DNA of 64,000 nucleotides from Chamaea fasciata (GCA_029207755.1 JARCOQ010000012.1:15257679-15321678), one strand, 5' to 3'; positions 1 through 11,124 are shown, counted from the stretch's first letter. Numbers and translations: made by a program. The notes: generated by a model from the sequence alone, not told the origin.

Positions 1-642
1 GAGGGGGATCCCGAAGGAGGGGTGCGGGTGAGGGCGGCCCCGGCGGGGAGCCCCGGCATCCCCTACCCCGGGGCGGACTCGCTGCAGCGTCACCCCAAGT
101 GTCCCCTGCCACCGCCGGGGGCCAAGGGCCCCGTCGCCGCCTGTCCCTACTGTCCCCTCAACGGGGCCATCAAGGGCGACCTCCTCGAGCACTTCCGAAA
201 CGCCCACGGGCTCTTCGTGGCCAAGCCGCCGGCGGGGGCCGGGCAGGGGCTCCCGGACGCGCCGGCCCCCGGTGGCAGCAGGACGCCCGAGCCCCCGCTG
301 CCCGCCGCGTCCCCGCCTCGCCCGCCCGGCCCCCGCCTCCGCCGGGACAGCCTCACCGCCAAGGAGGGCCGGGACAGCCCGCGGCCCCCCGGCTCCCCCC
401 GGGCCCCCGCCTCGCCCGGAGCCCCCGAGGGACTGCGGGAAGCCGCCCGCAAGCCCCCCACGCCCCCCGCCTACACGGACAGGGGGGTGCAGACCCCCCC
501 GGCCAAGGCCGTGCCCGGCCCGGTGCCCAACGGCAACCACAGGTACTGTCGCCTCTGCAACATCAAGTTCAGCAGCCTGTCCACCTTCATCGCCCACAAG
601 AAGTATTACTGCTCCTCCCACGCCGCCGAGCACGTCAAGTAA
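1..642 (+). CDS. ZFPM1: ZFPM1 (FOG1) zinc-finger GATA cofactor, C-terminal 213 codons, partial
   Basis: Reading frame 1 is open from the window edge to TAA at 640-642, so the 5' part of the gene lies outside. ZFPM1 is a nuclear cofactor that binds GATA factors through C2HC fingers and recruits corepressors during blood and heart development. Two fingers are visible. One, at about 142-207, has spacing C-x2-C-x12-H-x4-H. The last, at 547-612, is C-x2-C-x12-H-x4-C, the C2HC type used for GATA binding, followed by a short tail ending HAAEHVK. The segment between them is rich in Pro, Ala, Arg and Gly, as in the mammalian protein. The sequence up to the stop is uninterrupted, consistent with the single large 3' exon of this gene. 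ZFPM2 is the alternative, but the low-complexity linker and the neighbouring ZC3H18 favour ZFPM1. Confidence 0.88.
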   Translation, partial: EGDPEGGVRVRAAPAGSPGIPYPGADSLQRHPKCPLPPPGAKGPVAACPYCPLNGAIKGDLLEHFRNAHGLFVAKPPAGAGQGLPDAPAPGGSRTPEPPLPAASPPRPPGPRLRRDSLTAKEGRDSPRPPGSPRAPASPGAPEGLREAARKPPTPPAYTDRGVQTPPAKAVPGPVPNGNHRYCRLCNIKFSSLSTFIAHKKYYCSSHAAEHVK

Positions 643-1092
643 CCCCCCCTCCCCCCTCAGAGCCCCCCCAGCACCGCTCGGGGGGCTGCAGGGGCTGGGG
701 GATGGAACCGGTGCCTGACGCCCCCTTGTGCACGGGGCGGGGTGATGGAGGAGCCCCCCAGAAGGCTCCACCCCGGGGCAGCTTCAGCATCTGGAGCCCC
801 AGAGTTCACCCGGGTTGGGGGGTGAGGACCCTGGAGGTGGGGGTCACCTGTGCCCCGGGGGGAAACTGAGGCAGGGGGACCGTGCACGGCCCTGCCTTGG
901 AGGCTGCAGGGGCCTTTTCCCCCCAGGTAGACACTACGGGGCTGGGGTGGGGGTGTGGGGGGCACGGGCTTGGCCCCGGTACCCCAGGAAATCTGGGGGT
1001 GCCCCCACCGCAGAGCGGAGCCAGCACTGGGAGCTGCCCTGAGAACTGTGTGTATAAGTGTGTACAGAAATAAATATGTCTGCTAAACACCT
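643..1092 (+). other. ZFPM1: ZFPM1 3' untranslated region
   Basis: GC-rich non-coding sequence follows the stop codon and ends shortly after an AATAAA. No conserved reading frame was seen in it. The 3' limit is an estimate of 15-20 nt past the signal. Confidence 0.65.
1069..1074 (+). terminator. Polyadenylation signal AATAAA of ZFPM1
   Basis: A perfect AATAAA lies about 430 bp after the ZFPM1 stop, followed by a GT-rich stretch (gtgtagggtggggg) that suits a downstream element. Confidence 0.7.
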
Positions 1093-2210
1093 GTGTAGGG
1101 TGGGGGACGCTGCCGGGGCTGGCACGGCCACCACCGAGGGGATGGGGCATGGGGACATCGGGTGTGTACAGCCACGGGTGACAGCAGCACTGTCGGGGCA
1201 GGGCATGACGTCCCCACGCTGTCCCCCAGTGCCCCTGGGTGGCACCTTCATCGGCCCGGGGAGGTCACACATATGTGCCACGGGGCAAAGTCTCGCTGCT
1301 CCCAGATGGAGCTCAGCTGGTGCTGACGGCTCATTAATTATCAAGCTAATTAAACCCCGCAGCCCCGGGTGGGGCTCAGCTCTCTCTGTCACATGAGCAG
1401 TCCCTGCGCTGCAGCTCCAGATCCTGCCGTGGGTGTCCAGGTGAGTGTGGCTCAGGTCAGGTGTCCTCAACAGTGTGACGGGGGAGGATGTCCCTAAGGA
1501 CCCCCCAGAGCATGGCTTCTCACCTCCCCACAGTTCATCCCAGTATTCCCAGTCCAGCACAGGGGGGCACTTCCCCTCCCTCCCACCCTTTCTGACAGGG
1601 GTGGTACTTCAGGATCTTTCTGGGGACAGTCCCCAAGGGCCAGCTCGCTGGAGCCCGGTGCCCCCAGCTCTGTTTTTCCCCTGCTGGGCTCCCTGGAGCT
1701 GCCGGGCCTTTGGGATGCTCGTGGACGTGGCCAGGCCAGCACCAGCCCCCGGGGTTTTGCAAGGCTGGGGTGGGCACAGTGGCCACCCTGCCTGGGGCTG
1801 CCAGCGGGGCTGGGGACGCTGGGGACAGGAACACCCCTCCAGGACATGAGGACTGGCACAGAGGGACCGTCAGGGGCACAAGGAGCAGGGAGACCTTTCA
1901 TGCCTTTAAAGGGAGCAAGGACAGGCGTGGTGCCAGGGGCTTTGGGGTTTGCCCCATCACTGTGTCGTGGGTGTCTGCAGTGCCAGGGGAGGCTCGGCGG
2001 CGTGCCAGGGGGTGGGAGCCAGGCTCTGGTGCCAGGGAAGAGGAGGATGAAGGCAGCAGCTCCCGTGGGGAAACGCTTGCAACAGGTCCCCTCCTCGCAC
2101 CTCTTACACCACCAGCTCAGGGTGCCAAGTAGTGCAAGGGCTGAGTGCCCTGGGTGCCCCCCACCCCCACAAAGTTGACACAAAATGCAGCTGAATGCAG
2201 GAGAACTTTA
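1093..2210. other. Intergenic, ZFPM1 to CIDE-family gene
   Basis: About 1.1 kb with no coding exon I can support on either strand. A short AT-rich island at about 1330-1357 holds two oppositely oriented TTAAT/ATTAA motifs around a TTATCA (GATA-type) core. It stands out in GC-rich surroundings and may be a regulatory element. The 3' end of the minus-strand CIDE gene is probably near 2205-2215. Confidence 0.5.
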
Positions 2211-2211
2211 C
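2205..2211 (-). terminator. Possible variant poly(A) signal (AGTAAA) of the CIDE gene
   Basis: No AATAAA was found on the minus strand near the expected 3' end. AGTAAA, a known weaker variant, lies about 190 nt beyond the stop codon. The assignment is tentative. Confidence 0.25.
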
Positions 2212-2401
2212 TTAAATAAATATATTTACAGAGCAGCAGCTATTTCCAGAGCAGATCTGGCCACACTCAGCCAGCGGAGTGCAAGGAGAGGCTGTGCCAG
2301 GCACTTGTGGCAGCCTCTGCCCAGGCATTGACCTAGCAAGGTGCTGGGACCCCCAAGGATTGGGGGGACAGCAGGGGGGGACAGGCCAGGCCAGCCAGCC
2401 C

Positions 2402-3525
2402 TCACTGTGACATCTTCTTGTAGGGCAGGGCGGGGAGGCTGCGGGGCAGGAGGTTCTGAAGGGGCAGGGGGCTCTTCTCCTCTTCCTTCTGCTCCTCCTC
2501 GGTGGCATCCAGGAGTTGCTGCATGTAGCACGAGGTGCCCAGCAGGACGTGGCCCGTGGCCTGCATGGTGAAGAGCCCCCAGCGCAGGGCTTCCCTGGGC
2601 AGGGAGAAAAGTGTCAGTGTGCCACGGAAGGGCTGGGCAGTGTCCCTGTCCTCAGAGTGTCCCCAAGTCCCCCACACTCACTTCACCAGGCGCCGGGCCC
2701 CGTAGCAGCGCAGGTCGTAGGACATGCTGTAGGTGCCATACAGGGTGGCTTTGACGTTGAGGCAGCCCAGGTCCTTCGGGTGGGTCTTGTACAGGTCGAA
2801 GGTGACACAGGCGACGTCGATCCTGCGCGGGGGCTTGCGGGACAGGCTCACCTGGTAGCCACGTGTCTGGGGAACAGCGGGACCAGAGTCACCTCCCAAT
2901 CCCACCTCCAGCGGGGCACACGCAGGACAAACCAGCCTCCTTTCCCTCTCAGGGGTGTCCCCTCACCTTGGGGGCAGTCCAGGTCTGCCCCTTGCTCAGG
3001 GCCATCAGCGCTGTGCCCTCCTCCAGCGTCCTGAAGAACGATTCTGTCTCCACGGCAGTGCCGTCCTCATCCAGCACCAGCACGATGGGCACCGGCAGGG
3101 CTAGGGCGCTCTGAGCCTGCGGAGAGGGGCTGGGGGGTGAGCAGGGCTGGGGACAGAGCCCTGACAGGCAGACAGACAGACAGACAGAGCCCGGGCAGAC
3201 AGACAGACCTGGCGCAGCAGCTCGGCGAGGCTCGGGGCCATGACGCCCTTGCGCAGGCTGCGGTCCCAGTTGCACACACGGTAGGGCCGAGGCGTCGGGG
3301 CAGGGCCCGCCAGCAGCTGCTGGGTCATGGAGGCACTGGCTGAGACACACCTGGGGATGGGATAGAGGGGTTGGGGTGTTCTGAGAGCCGGCATAACCCC
3401 CTGGCAGTGCCAGCACCCAGGGAGGCTCTGGTGGGATGTCCCCCGTGCTGGGGACAGGGGCTCCGCAGCACTTACTTGGACACGGGGGCAGCCAGGCGCT
3501 GGCTCAGGGATTTGGCGTAATCCAT
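2402..3525 (-). CDS. CIDEC: CIDE-family lipid-droplet protein, CIDEC/FSP27-like, complete
   Basis: Five coding exons on the minus strand join in frame: 3525-3476, 3350-3209, 3116-2967, 2866-2682 and 2594-2402 (TGA at 2404-2402). They total 720 nt and encode 239 residues; human CIDEC is about 238. Residues 37-114 form the CIDE-N (CAD) domain with RPYRV, DRSLRKGVMA and VLDEDGTAVETE motifs. Residues about 120-215 form the CIDE-C domain with VTFDLYK, GCLNVKA, MSYDLRC and QATGHVLLGTSCY. CIDEC sits at lipid-droplet contact sites and drives lipid transfer and droplet growth in fat cells. The N-terminal MDYAKSLS, the TQQLL segment and the QQLLDATEE tail resemble CIDEC rather than CIDEA or CIDEB. One residue is missing at DLGC, where human CIDEC has DFIGC. 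The ATG lies 22 nt inside an exon that begins after a good acceptor (3548-3550), so a further upstream non-coding exon is likely. Orthology needs a tree. Confidence 0.86.
3165..3207 (-). repeat. (GTCT)n microsatellite beginning at the CIDE exon-2 donor
   Basis: On the minus strand the exon ends CGCCAG and the intron begins GTCTGTCTGTCT, continuing as imperfect GTCT repeats for about 40 nt. The donor is therefore itself a repeat unit and lacks the usual GTRAGT form. Confidence 0.75.
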
Positions 3526-3550
3526 CTTCCAAGGAGCGCGGAGCAGCCTG

Positions 3551-4700
3551 TAGGGAGGAAGGACAGTGGTCCCTGTCAGCTCAAGACCTGTTCCCACCAG
3601 CACGTTCAACTCCACTCCAGAGGATCTTCCACTCCTGTCTGCTCCAGGAGATGTCTCCACTGGCAATTCCAGTGACAGAATTGAGCCTGAGCTCTGTCAC
3701 CGCTGCCTTTACAGGGGGTGGTCCTGCCCTTTGGCCAGGGCCAGGTCAGCAGTGGCTGCCTGGCCAGAGTCCCCTGCCAGCGGGGCTCTTGCGTAAAGGG
3801 ACACGTGGGAGCCTGAGTCAGCGCTGGAGCAAAGGTGAGACACCAACCCCGGGCTGTGCCTGGGCTCCGAGCCCTCGGAGAGGGCAACCGGGGCTTTGGG
3901 AATTAGAGATACCCCTGGGAGCACCCCCCACCCTGCTGATCCATGGATTTCTCCAGCCAGGAGCCTGCTGAGGGGCTCCAGGGTATCTCCAGCCAAGAGC
4001 CTCATGAGGGATCCCATGGAGCTTCCCCATTCCCTCACCTCCAGCAAACACCAGCTCTTCTCCGCAGGATCAGCCCCGCCCGCCTCAGCTCACCTTTTGC
4101 ACCTGTGACAGAGACTCCTCCCCCGGCCCGGCCCGGCCCGGCCCGGCCAGCCCCGGCCCGCCCCGGGGATCTGGAGAATCGCCCCGGTGATGAGGAGGCG
4201 CCGCGGGAGCCGGGCATGGTCCGCATGGAGGAGGGAATGCGAGAGGGGATCCCATCAATCCACAGAAATGTTTCCGTGGGGTGTCAGAGGACGGGGTCAG
4301 ATTGTTCCCAGTGGTGTCCAGCAGGATGAGGAGCAACGGCCGCGAACTAAACCAGGAGAAGTTCCCTGTCAAAGTGAGGAAGAACCTGTGTCCACGGAGG
4401 GTGGCAGAGCCCCGGCACAGCTGCCCAGGGAGGGTCTGGCGGTCTCCCTGTCTGGAGCCATTCCAAACCCACCTGGACGTGTTCCTGTGTCACCTGCTCC
4501 AGGTGCTCCCTGCCAGAGCTCCCTTCCACCCTAAATATTCCATGTGCGTGTGTGACCTGTGCACATCTGGAGCCACGCGCGTGCCCCCCCGCCAACATCT
4601 GTCCAGCCGCGCGCGTGTGCACGGCGCCTTGCACCTCCCTGCCCCTCCACGTGCTCGCCGACATGTGAACACCGCATGTTGGCGTGTTCACCTGTTGGCG
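3551..4700. other. Intergenic, upstream of the CIDE gene and ZC3H18
   Basis: No coding exon was recognised. It holds a short (GGCCC)n run at about 4122-4146 and CpG-poor unique sequence. The promoter and any 5' non-coding exon of the minus-strand CIDE gene should lie here, but no TATA box or clear first exon can be pinned down. Confidence 0.4.
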
Positions 4701-4842
4701 TGTTCACCTGTGCGGGCACACCTGAGCCCCGTCCGTGCCGTGCGCGGCCCCTTTAAGGCGCTGAGGAGCGTGAGGGGGGGAGCAGAGCGCGCGCTCCCCC
4801 CCGCCCCTCGCCTCGCGCCGCCGGGGCCCCGTCGCGCGCGGA

Positions 4843-4850
4843 TGACGTCA
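4843..4850. promoter_or_regulatory. CRE palindrome TGACGTCA
   Basis: Exact full-site match to the CREB/ATF element, just upstream of or within the presumed first exon of ZC3H18. Confidence 0.55.
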
Positions 4851-4854
4851 CGCC

Positions 4855-4881
4855 ATGGCCGCCCTGCGCCGCCGCGAGTAG
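4855..4881 (+). other. Short upstream ORF (8 codons) in the ZC3H18 leader
   Basis: ATG in a strong context (cgccATGg) followed by seven codons and TAG. If transcription starts upstream of it, this uORF precedes the true start codon, which lies two introns downstream. Confidence 0.4.
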
Positions 4882-5346
4882 AGGCCGCTCCGCCGCCCCG
4901 TCCCGCGCCGCCGCCGCCGCCCCGCCGGGCCCCCGCCGCCCCCCGGCCCGCCCCCGCCGCGCCCCGCACCGCGCCGGGCCCCCGCCGCCCCCACACACCG
5001 GTGAGCCGCCGCCCGCGCCGCCGCTGCGGCCTAGCGCCGGGGAGGGGGGGGGGGGGCGGGCCCGGGCCCGGCGGGGGCGAAGCGCGGGGCGGCGGCGGCC
5101 CCGGGGACGGCGGGGACACGGGACGGCCCCGGGGAGCGGCCCGCGGTGGGCGGAGGGGACAGGAGGGGAGGGCCCGGCGCTCTTTTCAAAGGGGGCCGGG
5201 GGGAGGCGGGGAGACTGGAGGGCGGGCGGACGTCAATGAATTCCCCCCCGGTTGTTGGGGGTAATGAATGGGAAGGGGCGGCCCCGGCTTTGGGGGTGTC
5301 GGGGGGACAGGAGTGCGGACGGCTCTGACTGTGCCCCCTCCCCTCA

Positions 5347-5428
5347 GGCAGTGGGAACAGGGACAGCGCCAACGGCCGCGGCCCGGGGGACAGCAGGAGG
5401 AGCCCAGCCTGGCAGGAGAGCCGCGGAG
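5347..5428 (+). other. ZC3H18: Putative second non-coding 5' exon of ZC3H18
   Basis: An 82-nt segment is flanked by a polypyrimidine tract plus CAG (5344-5346) and a strong donor g|gtgagg (5428/5429). It contains no ATG. It would join the CpG-island exon to the first coding exon at 11370. Confidence 0.4.
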
Positions 5429-5495
5429 GTGAGGGGGACTGGGGGGACCCGTGGGGACACACACTGGGGACCGCACAGCGGCACGTGCGGGGGGT

Positions 5496-6013
5496 GGTCC
5501 TGAGCTGGGTTTGGGGTTTGTCGCTTGTGGGGTCAGATCTGAGATGGGTTTGGGGTTTGTCACCTATGGGGTCAGTCCTGAGGTGGGTTTGGGCTCCATC
5601 ACCTGCAGGGTCAGTCCTCAAGTGGATTTGGGGTTTGTTACTTGCAGGGTCAGCTCTGAGATGGGTTTGGGGTTTGTTACCTGCAGGGTCAGTTCTGAGA
5701 TGGGTTTGGGCTCCATCACCTGCAGGATCAGTCCTCAGGTGGATTTGGGGTTTGTTACCTGCAGGGTCAGTTCTGGAGTAAGTTTGGGGTGCATCACCTG
5801 TGGGATCAGTTCTGAATGGATTTGGGGTTTGTCACTTATGGGGTCAGATCTCAGATGGGTTTAGGGTTTGTCATCCATGGGGGCAGTCCTGAGATGGATT
5901 TGGGCTCCATCACCTGCATGGTCAGTCCTCAGGTGGATTTGGGGTCCATCACCTGCAGGGTCAGTTCTGGGGTGGGTTTGGGCTCCATCACCTGCAGGGT
6001 CAGTCCTCAGGTG
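5496..6013 (+). repeat. 39-bp minisatellite in ZC3H18 first large intron
   Basis: About 13 degenerate copies of a 39-bp unit. Each carries a G-rich half (tgggtttggggtttg) and a tcacctgcagggtcag half. Because 39 is a multiple of 3 the array reads open as a 13-residue repeat, but nothing supports translation. Confidence 0.85.
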
Positions 6014-8449
6014 AGTCTCCTCAGAGCTGTAGCCATACCAGCACCTCCATGGTGTGGATTCTTTCCCCCTCAGGTTTGCCTGGATTCAGGGAAAGGGCCC
6101 CAGTTTCTCAGGACAGCTCTTTGCTGAAGTGCTGATCTAAAATCAGGGGTTTTTGAGTGGGATTATCCCAAATCCTGACAGATCCAGATCCTGGCTGTCT
6201 CTTCCTGAGGCCCTGAGAGCCCAAACTCAGCATTTGCTGGGGGAGAGCTGCAAGAATGAAAATCAGCTGTGCTGGGAAAACAAACTGCAGCTGCTTTTCC
6301 CTTCAGGTCCCCAAGACAAATCTAGGGGGAACATTCCCCGTTGGAGCTCTCCCAGCTCCTGGAAATGCCTCTGAGCCCCAAAGTGACCCCACAGGGCAGC
6401 TGAGTTTGGGGTGCCCTGAGAGCTGCTGAGTTCCCTGGGCACCTTCCACCTCAGAGCTCCCAAAGGATGGCAGAGAAATGAGGATTTGAGTTAATTAACC
6501 CTGTTAATCACTGGAATTTCAATCAGGGCAGGGCTGCACACAAGCTCATCCTTTCTTTCTGTGTTTCCCTTCCCTGGATCCTGAGGAATTTGATTTCCTG
6601 CTGCTGCTGCCTTTCCATGGTTTTCCCTTGGTTTCTGCTTTGCCTCTGTTTTTTTACAGTTCTTTGTTCCCCAGATCTTTCTGTGCTGCCTTTCTATCCT
6701 CACCTGTCCCCATCCCCTCTCCTCAGCCCCCTCGTTGTTCCTGCCTGCACTCCAGAACTTTCCTGCTCTGCCTTGACCCCTGGATCTCATGGATCTGATT
6801 CCACAGGAGCTGTCTGGCTTTTTAGGAAGTGGGTTTTATCCTTTTTTACCCCAAAGGTTTCAGCCTGAAGGAAAGAGTTTTTCCTCTCTTCTTCCCATCT
6901 CACCTTCCCCCAGGGCAGCCAAGGTGACAAAAATTGGGAATGCACCCGGTTCTCCACATTCATGAGAATTTGTAGGATTTTAAGGCTGAAACTGATGGCT
7001 CTGCCCAGCTCCAGGTTTTTGTAGGAACTCAGTTCCTGGCTGGAATTCCTTCCCTTTTCATTTTGCACCTTTTTGGTGCTGTTTAATTAACAGAAGACAA
7101 GGAAAACGGAGCTGGTTTTGCAAAAGGAGCCGCTGGGTAAAAAAATCCCTGCTCTGACTCCTCTGGCCTTGTAAAAATCAACTGAGAAAAGTGTGAAGGT
7201 TCAGGATATTAATTAAAATACATCCTGGGATTCCCCTGGTGAGGTGGGAAGGGGGAGTTTTAGAAGCAACCTGAGTAGCAAAGGGCTTTTCTCTCCCTGC
7301 CTTGAGTGTTGTGCCAAGGCTGCTTAATCCCAGTGCCTGGAGTTAAAAAATCTTGGATATTGGCAAGCTTTGATAAAAATACCTTGCGAAGGAAGCCAAG
7401 CAGGTGGATTTAAATTTCTCCTCCCCTTTTAAGGGGGGGAAATGTGTAATTTTAAATGTTTCTAAGAAGGCTTTAGTGGGAACAAGTTGGCTCTTTCCAG
7501 GTTCATCCATGGAGGGTGAGGATGACCAGGTAGGAGAGGAGCATCTCTGTCCCACCTTGTGCAAGCCATGGGACTCTGATAAATTCAGGAGCAGTTCCTG
7601 CTTCGTTCCCTAATTTGAAATATTCCAGAGCTGTGAAACTTCCAAGTCACTGCTGTGTTGTGGAACTAAAAGTTCCTCATTCCTGGGAAGTTCTGCTGCT
7701 GCCAGCTCCTCAGTTCCTTCCCTGAGAAACCTGTGACCTGCTTTGCACAGGCTTTCACTCACTGAGGCGTGCCCAACTCATCCCAGAAACAGGGAAATGC
7801 ACGGGGTTTTATACCTCAAAATATTTATTTCATTTACTCCCAAACCTCCCCATGGAAAGGCTGGCCCAGCTCGTTTAATCTGAGAGGTTTGGATGGAATT
7901 CCCAGTGCCCTGTGCTGCTCCAGGCTGCCTCAGACACTCAGGAGAGGAATATTTGACACACTTTGAGCTGGGTTTGGAACAGAAATAGTTGTGCAGCTGG
8001 GAGCAAAGGCAGCTTTGCCTGAATTTTCAAGATTTTTTTGAAAGATAAAAGGCTACTCGGTGAGAGGCATCAATACATCCCTGCCTCTTGCCTGAGCTGC
8101 AATCAAATGAGTTTATCTGGGGTTTAGGAGTTAATTTTTTTAATTTTTTTTATTTTGTATCAGGGTTTGAATCAGGAAGGGACTGGCTTAGTTTTAAGGC
8201 ACAAAACAAAGCCAAGTTTTTTGATGAAACCTGAGGGTTTCTGCTCTGCCACTTCTGTCGCTGCTGCTTGATTTAAAATGCTTCCATGGAGTCAGTTTTT
8301 TCTCAGGTTTTTCTCATATTTGTCTTTATGTTTCCCTAAAGGACATTGCAGAAAGCAATTTAAAAAAAACACCCCAAATATACAAAAATCCCAAACAACC
8401 CCTAAAAAACACCTCAAAAAAACCCAAACCAAAACAAAAAAAAAGCCCT

Positions 8450-8650
8450 TTCAGGATTTCAGAGATTTGGGATAAATTGTGATTTACAGATTAAAAAAAA
8501 AAATCCTCAGAAAAAAAAATCTCTCACAATTCCAGAGGTTTGGGAAAAATTGTGATTTACAGTTAAAAAACCATCTCAAAAAAATAAACAAAAAACCAAC
8601 CTTGCAGAATTCCAAAGATCTGGAATAAATTGATTTGCAGATTATTTTAA
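8450..8650 (+). repeat. About 75-bp A-rich tandem triplication
   Basis: Three diverged copies of a unit containing tttggga-taaattgtgatttacag separated by A-tracts. They start near 8456, 8528 and 8606, in the ZC3H18 intron before the first coding exon. Confidence 0.6.
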
Positions 8651-10494
8651 GGTAACACTTTAAAACTGGAATTAAACTTGCTGCCCTGTCCCATCATTAG
8701 GCACTTTTCCTTTTAATTTCCACCTCCCAATTTTTTTTTTTTTTTCCTGCTGTTGATTTTACCTTTGGACGTCTGGGCTTTGTTTTTGGGGCATTTCCAT
8801 GCAGGGTAGAATCGCTGCCAAAATCTGCTCTGTCGGTTTTGGGGAATCTTGGAGCAACAGCCCAATCCCTGAATCCAAAGAAATAAATCCCAAAAAAAAA
8901 AACCCTCCCTGCCTGGATTTTTGTGAACCCTCCTCACTCGGGCCGTCATTTATTGTGTCTCTTATCATTTCTGCTGATGGAAATTAATAGGAAATTATTA
9001 CAACTGCTGGATGCTCTGGGTTTTATAAAAGCTGCTGTGGAGGTCAGTGTTTTATATTCTTCACCATCAGAACAAATTTGTTTCCTCCCATCCCTCTGAA
9101 GGTCTCCGTGTCAAACACAAAAAGCCATTTGCTTCACTTAAATAACTTTTTTTTTTTTTCCTTTTCTTTTTTCTTCTTTTTCGGTGCTGCAAGGAAACAG
9201 AAAACAAATTTCCTGAGTCCACGTGCCCCCCTGGCAGCTTTGATATTTTCTGGTGGCCTCTCAGGGCTGACCTTTTGTGTTCACACCAAGTCACTTCTCG
9301 GGCACTTGGGCAATTAAAAACCCCCGCTCTGGACTGGCTCTTGAAGCCAATAATAATTTGTGCAGGGATTTATGAGCTCAAGCATCAGCCTTGATGTGCT
9401 CAATGAGGAGATAATTTCCTTCAGATCCGTCCTGGGGAGCTGCTGGGGGCTGTTGTCAGCAGGAGGCAACTTCTGTCTTTTTATTTGGGCTTGACCTTGC
9501 CAGGGAAATCAGAACTTTGCTGCTGAGCCAGAACCAGCTTCAGTGTGGAGGGAAGCTCCAAATGTGGATTTTCTGCTGCTCTGGGCCCTGCTGATACCAG
9601 TTAACTGATACCAGCAGGGCTCTGAGGGCTTGGGGAGAGCAGAATCAGGCCTAAAACGCAGCTTAAGGTGCTTCTGGGAACGGTTTGAGTTTATTTCCTG
9701 GTTTTAACTGCTCTCCAGACCTCCCACAGGATAAAGGACATCATTTTTCTGGAGTGGGAACTTGGATCTTGGGAGTTTGCAGCAAATTCTGTTCATGACC
9801 AAAAAGCTTTTGGGGGGTTCAGGTGCTGGGCAGGCTCAGTTTGCTTTACCTGGGGCAGTGTTTGGGGTGTCTGTGGTGGCTTTTGGATGGGAAATCACCT
9901 TTCCTGTGCAAAACCAGCTGGGCAAACAGAGAAAAGTGTCAGGAAAAGGTGAAATAGCAGCTTAATAAAAGATTAACAAACTGATTTCATGATGGATTGC
10001 TGGGTGTGTTTAAGGGAGCAACCGGAGTGTGACATTTGTAGCATTTCTCCTCCAAGGCTTTTAGAAATACCAGGTGAAACTCTGAGAATTTGTGCTATGG
10101 TTTTGTGGCAGCACTAAATGAACCTGCAGAGAGCAGCTGGAGTCGAGCATGGGACGCGTTCAAATGGAAAGGATTTGTAATTCTGTGGCTTTTCTTTAGG
10201 GTGTTTGGAGCTTTTGTGTGGATGTGACCCAGTCAGCTCAGCCAGCTCCTGTCAGGCACTCCTGTGATTTATGGGGTTTTTGTTTCTGGACTAAAAGAAA
10301 TTAATGTATAGCCCAGGTTCTTTCCCTGCTTTGCACCCTGCCCTTTTGTGTTGTATTTACTGGATTTATTCTCAGCAGACCTGAGATTTTTAGCATCTCC
10401 CAAGCACGTGCTTAGACATCTTCCAGAACAGTCTCAGGGCAGGCAGCTGGATCTGCTGCTTTGGAGGAATTTTGTGTTTTTACTGAGGTGAGTC

Positions 10495-10991
10495 CCCACC
10501 TGCAGAGCTGCCCCAGCCCTGGGCCCAGCACAGGGAGAACCTGGAGCTGCTGGGGGGAGTCCAGAGGAGGCTCCAGGATGATCACAGGGATGGAGCAAAA
10601 ACAGGGAGAGCGCTGGGGTTGTTCACCTGGAGAGGAGAAGCTTTGGGGTAACCTCACTGAGCCTGCAGGCTCTGGAGGGGCTACAAGAAAGATGGAGAAG
10701 GACTTTGGACAAGGGATGGAGTGACTGGACAAGGGGGAATGGCCTCAGGCTGAAGGAATGCAGGGATTAGGTGGGATATTAGGCAGGAATTGTTCCCTGG
10801 GAGGGTGGGGAGGCCCTGGCACGGGGTGCCCAGAGAAGCTGTGGCCGCCCCTGGGTCCCTGGCAGAGTCCAAGGCCAGGCTGGATGGGGCTTGGAGCTGC
10901 CTGGGACAGTGAAAGGTGTCCCTGCCCATGGCAGGGGGTGGGATGGGATCTTTATGATCCTTCCAACCCAAACCAGTCAGGGATTCTATGA
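10495..10991 (+). mobile_element. CR1 LINE 3' fragment, about 500 bp
   Basis: The longest CR1 copy in the window. It has the ordered landmarks of the avian CR1 3' end: aggctccaggatgatc, gggatattaggcagga, ggccctggcac-gggtgcccagagaagctgtgg, ctgggtccctggcagagtccaaggccaggctgga, ctgcccatggcagggggtggg, and the terminal ccttccaacccaaacca...gattctatga. It is truncated at the 5' end with no reverse-transcriptase frame. Family assignment is by recall of CR1 consensus features. Confidence 0.85.
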
Positions 10992-11124
10992 AATCCCCAC
11001 CTCACTGTCTGTGAAGGGCAGCACACTCCAGTCCAGGACAATGCTGGAATCGGTTCTTTGTGCAGTTCAAACCCTGAATTTCCCTCTCAAAGGATCTGTG
11101 AGAAACCACATTCCTGAATTTATG

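Larger units (their letters stand above)
4720..5200 (+). promoter_or_regulatory. CpG-island promoter of ZC3H18
   Basis: Very GC- and CpG-rich stretch containing a perfect CRE palindrome TGACGTCA at 4843-4850. It ends in a probable non-coding first exon whose donor (ccg|gtgagc) is at 5000/5001. There is no TATA box; the start site is probably diffuse. Confidence 0.65.

Noticed and set aside
4281..5264. 327-codon plus-strand frame through the ZC3H18 CpG island
   Set aside because: Composition follows the GC-rich island, no motif is recognisable, and the spliced ZC3H18 model places a non-coding leader here.
10495..10991. CR1 copies as active elements
   Set aside because: All copies are 3' fragments of under 600 bp with no endonuclease or reverse-transcriptase frame.
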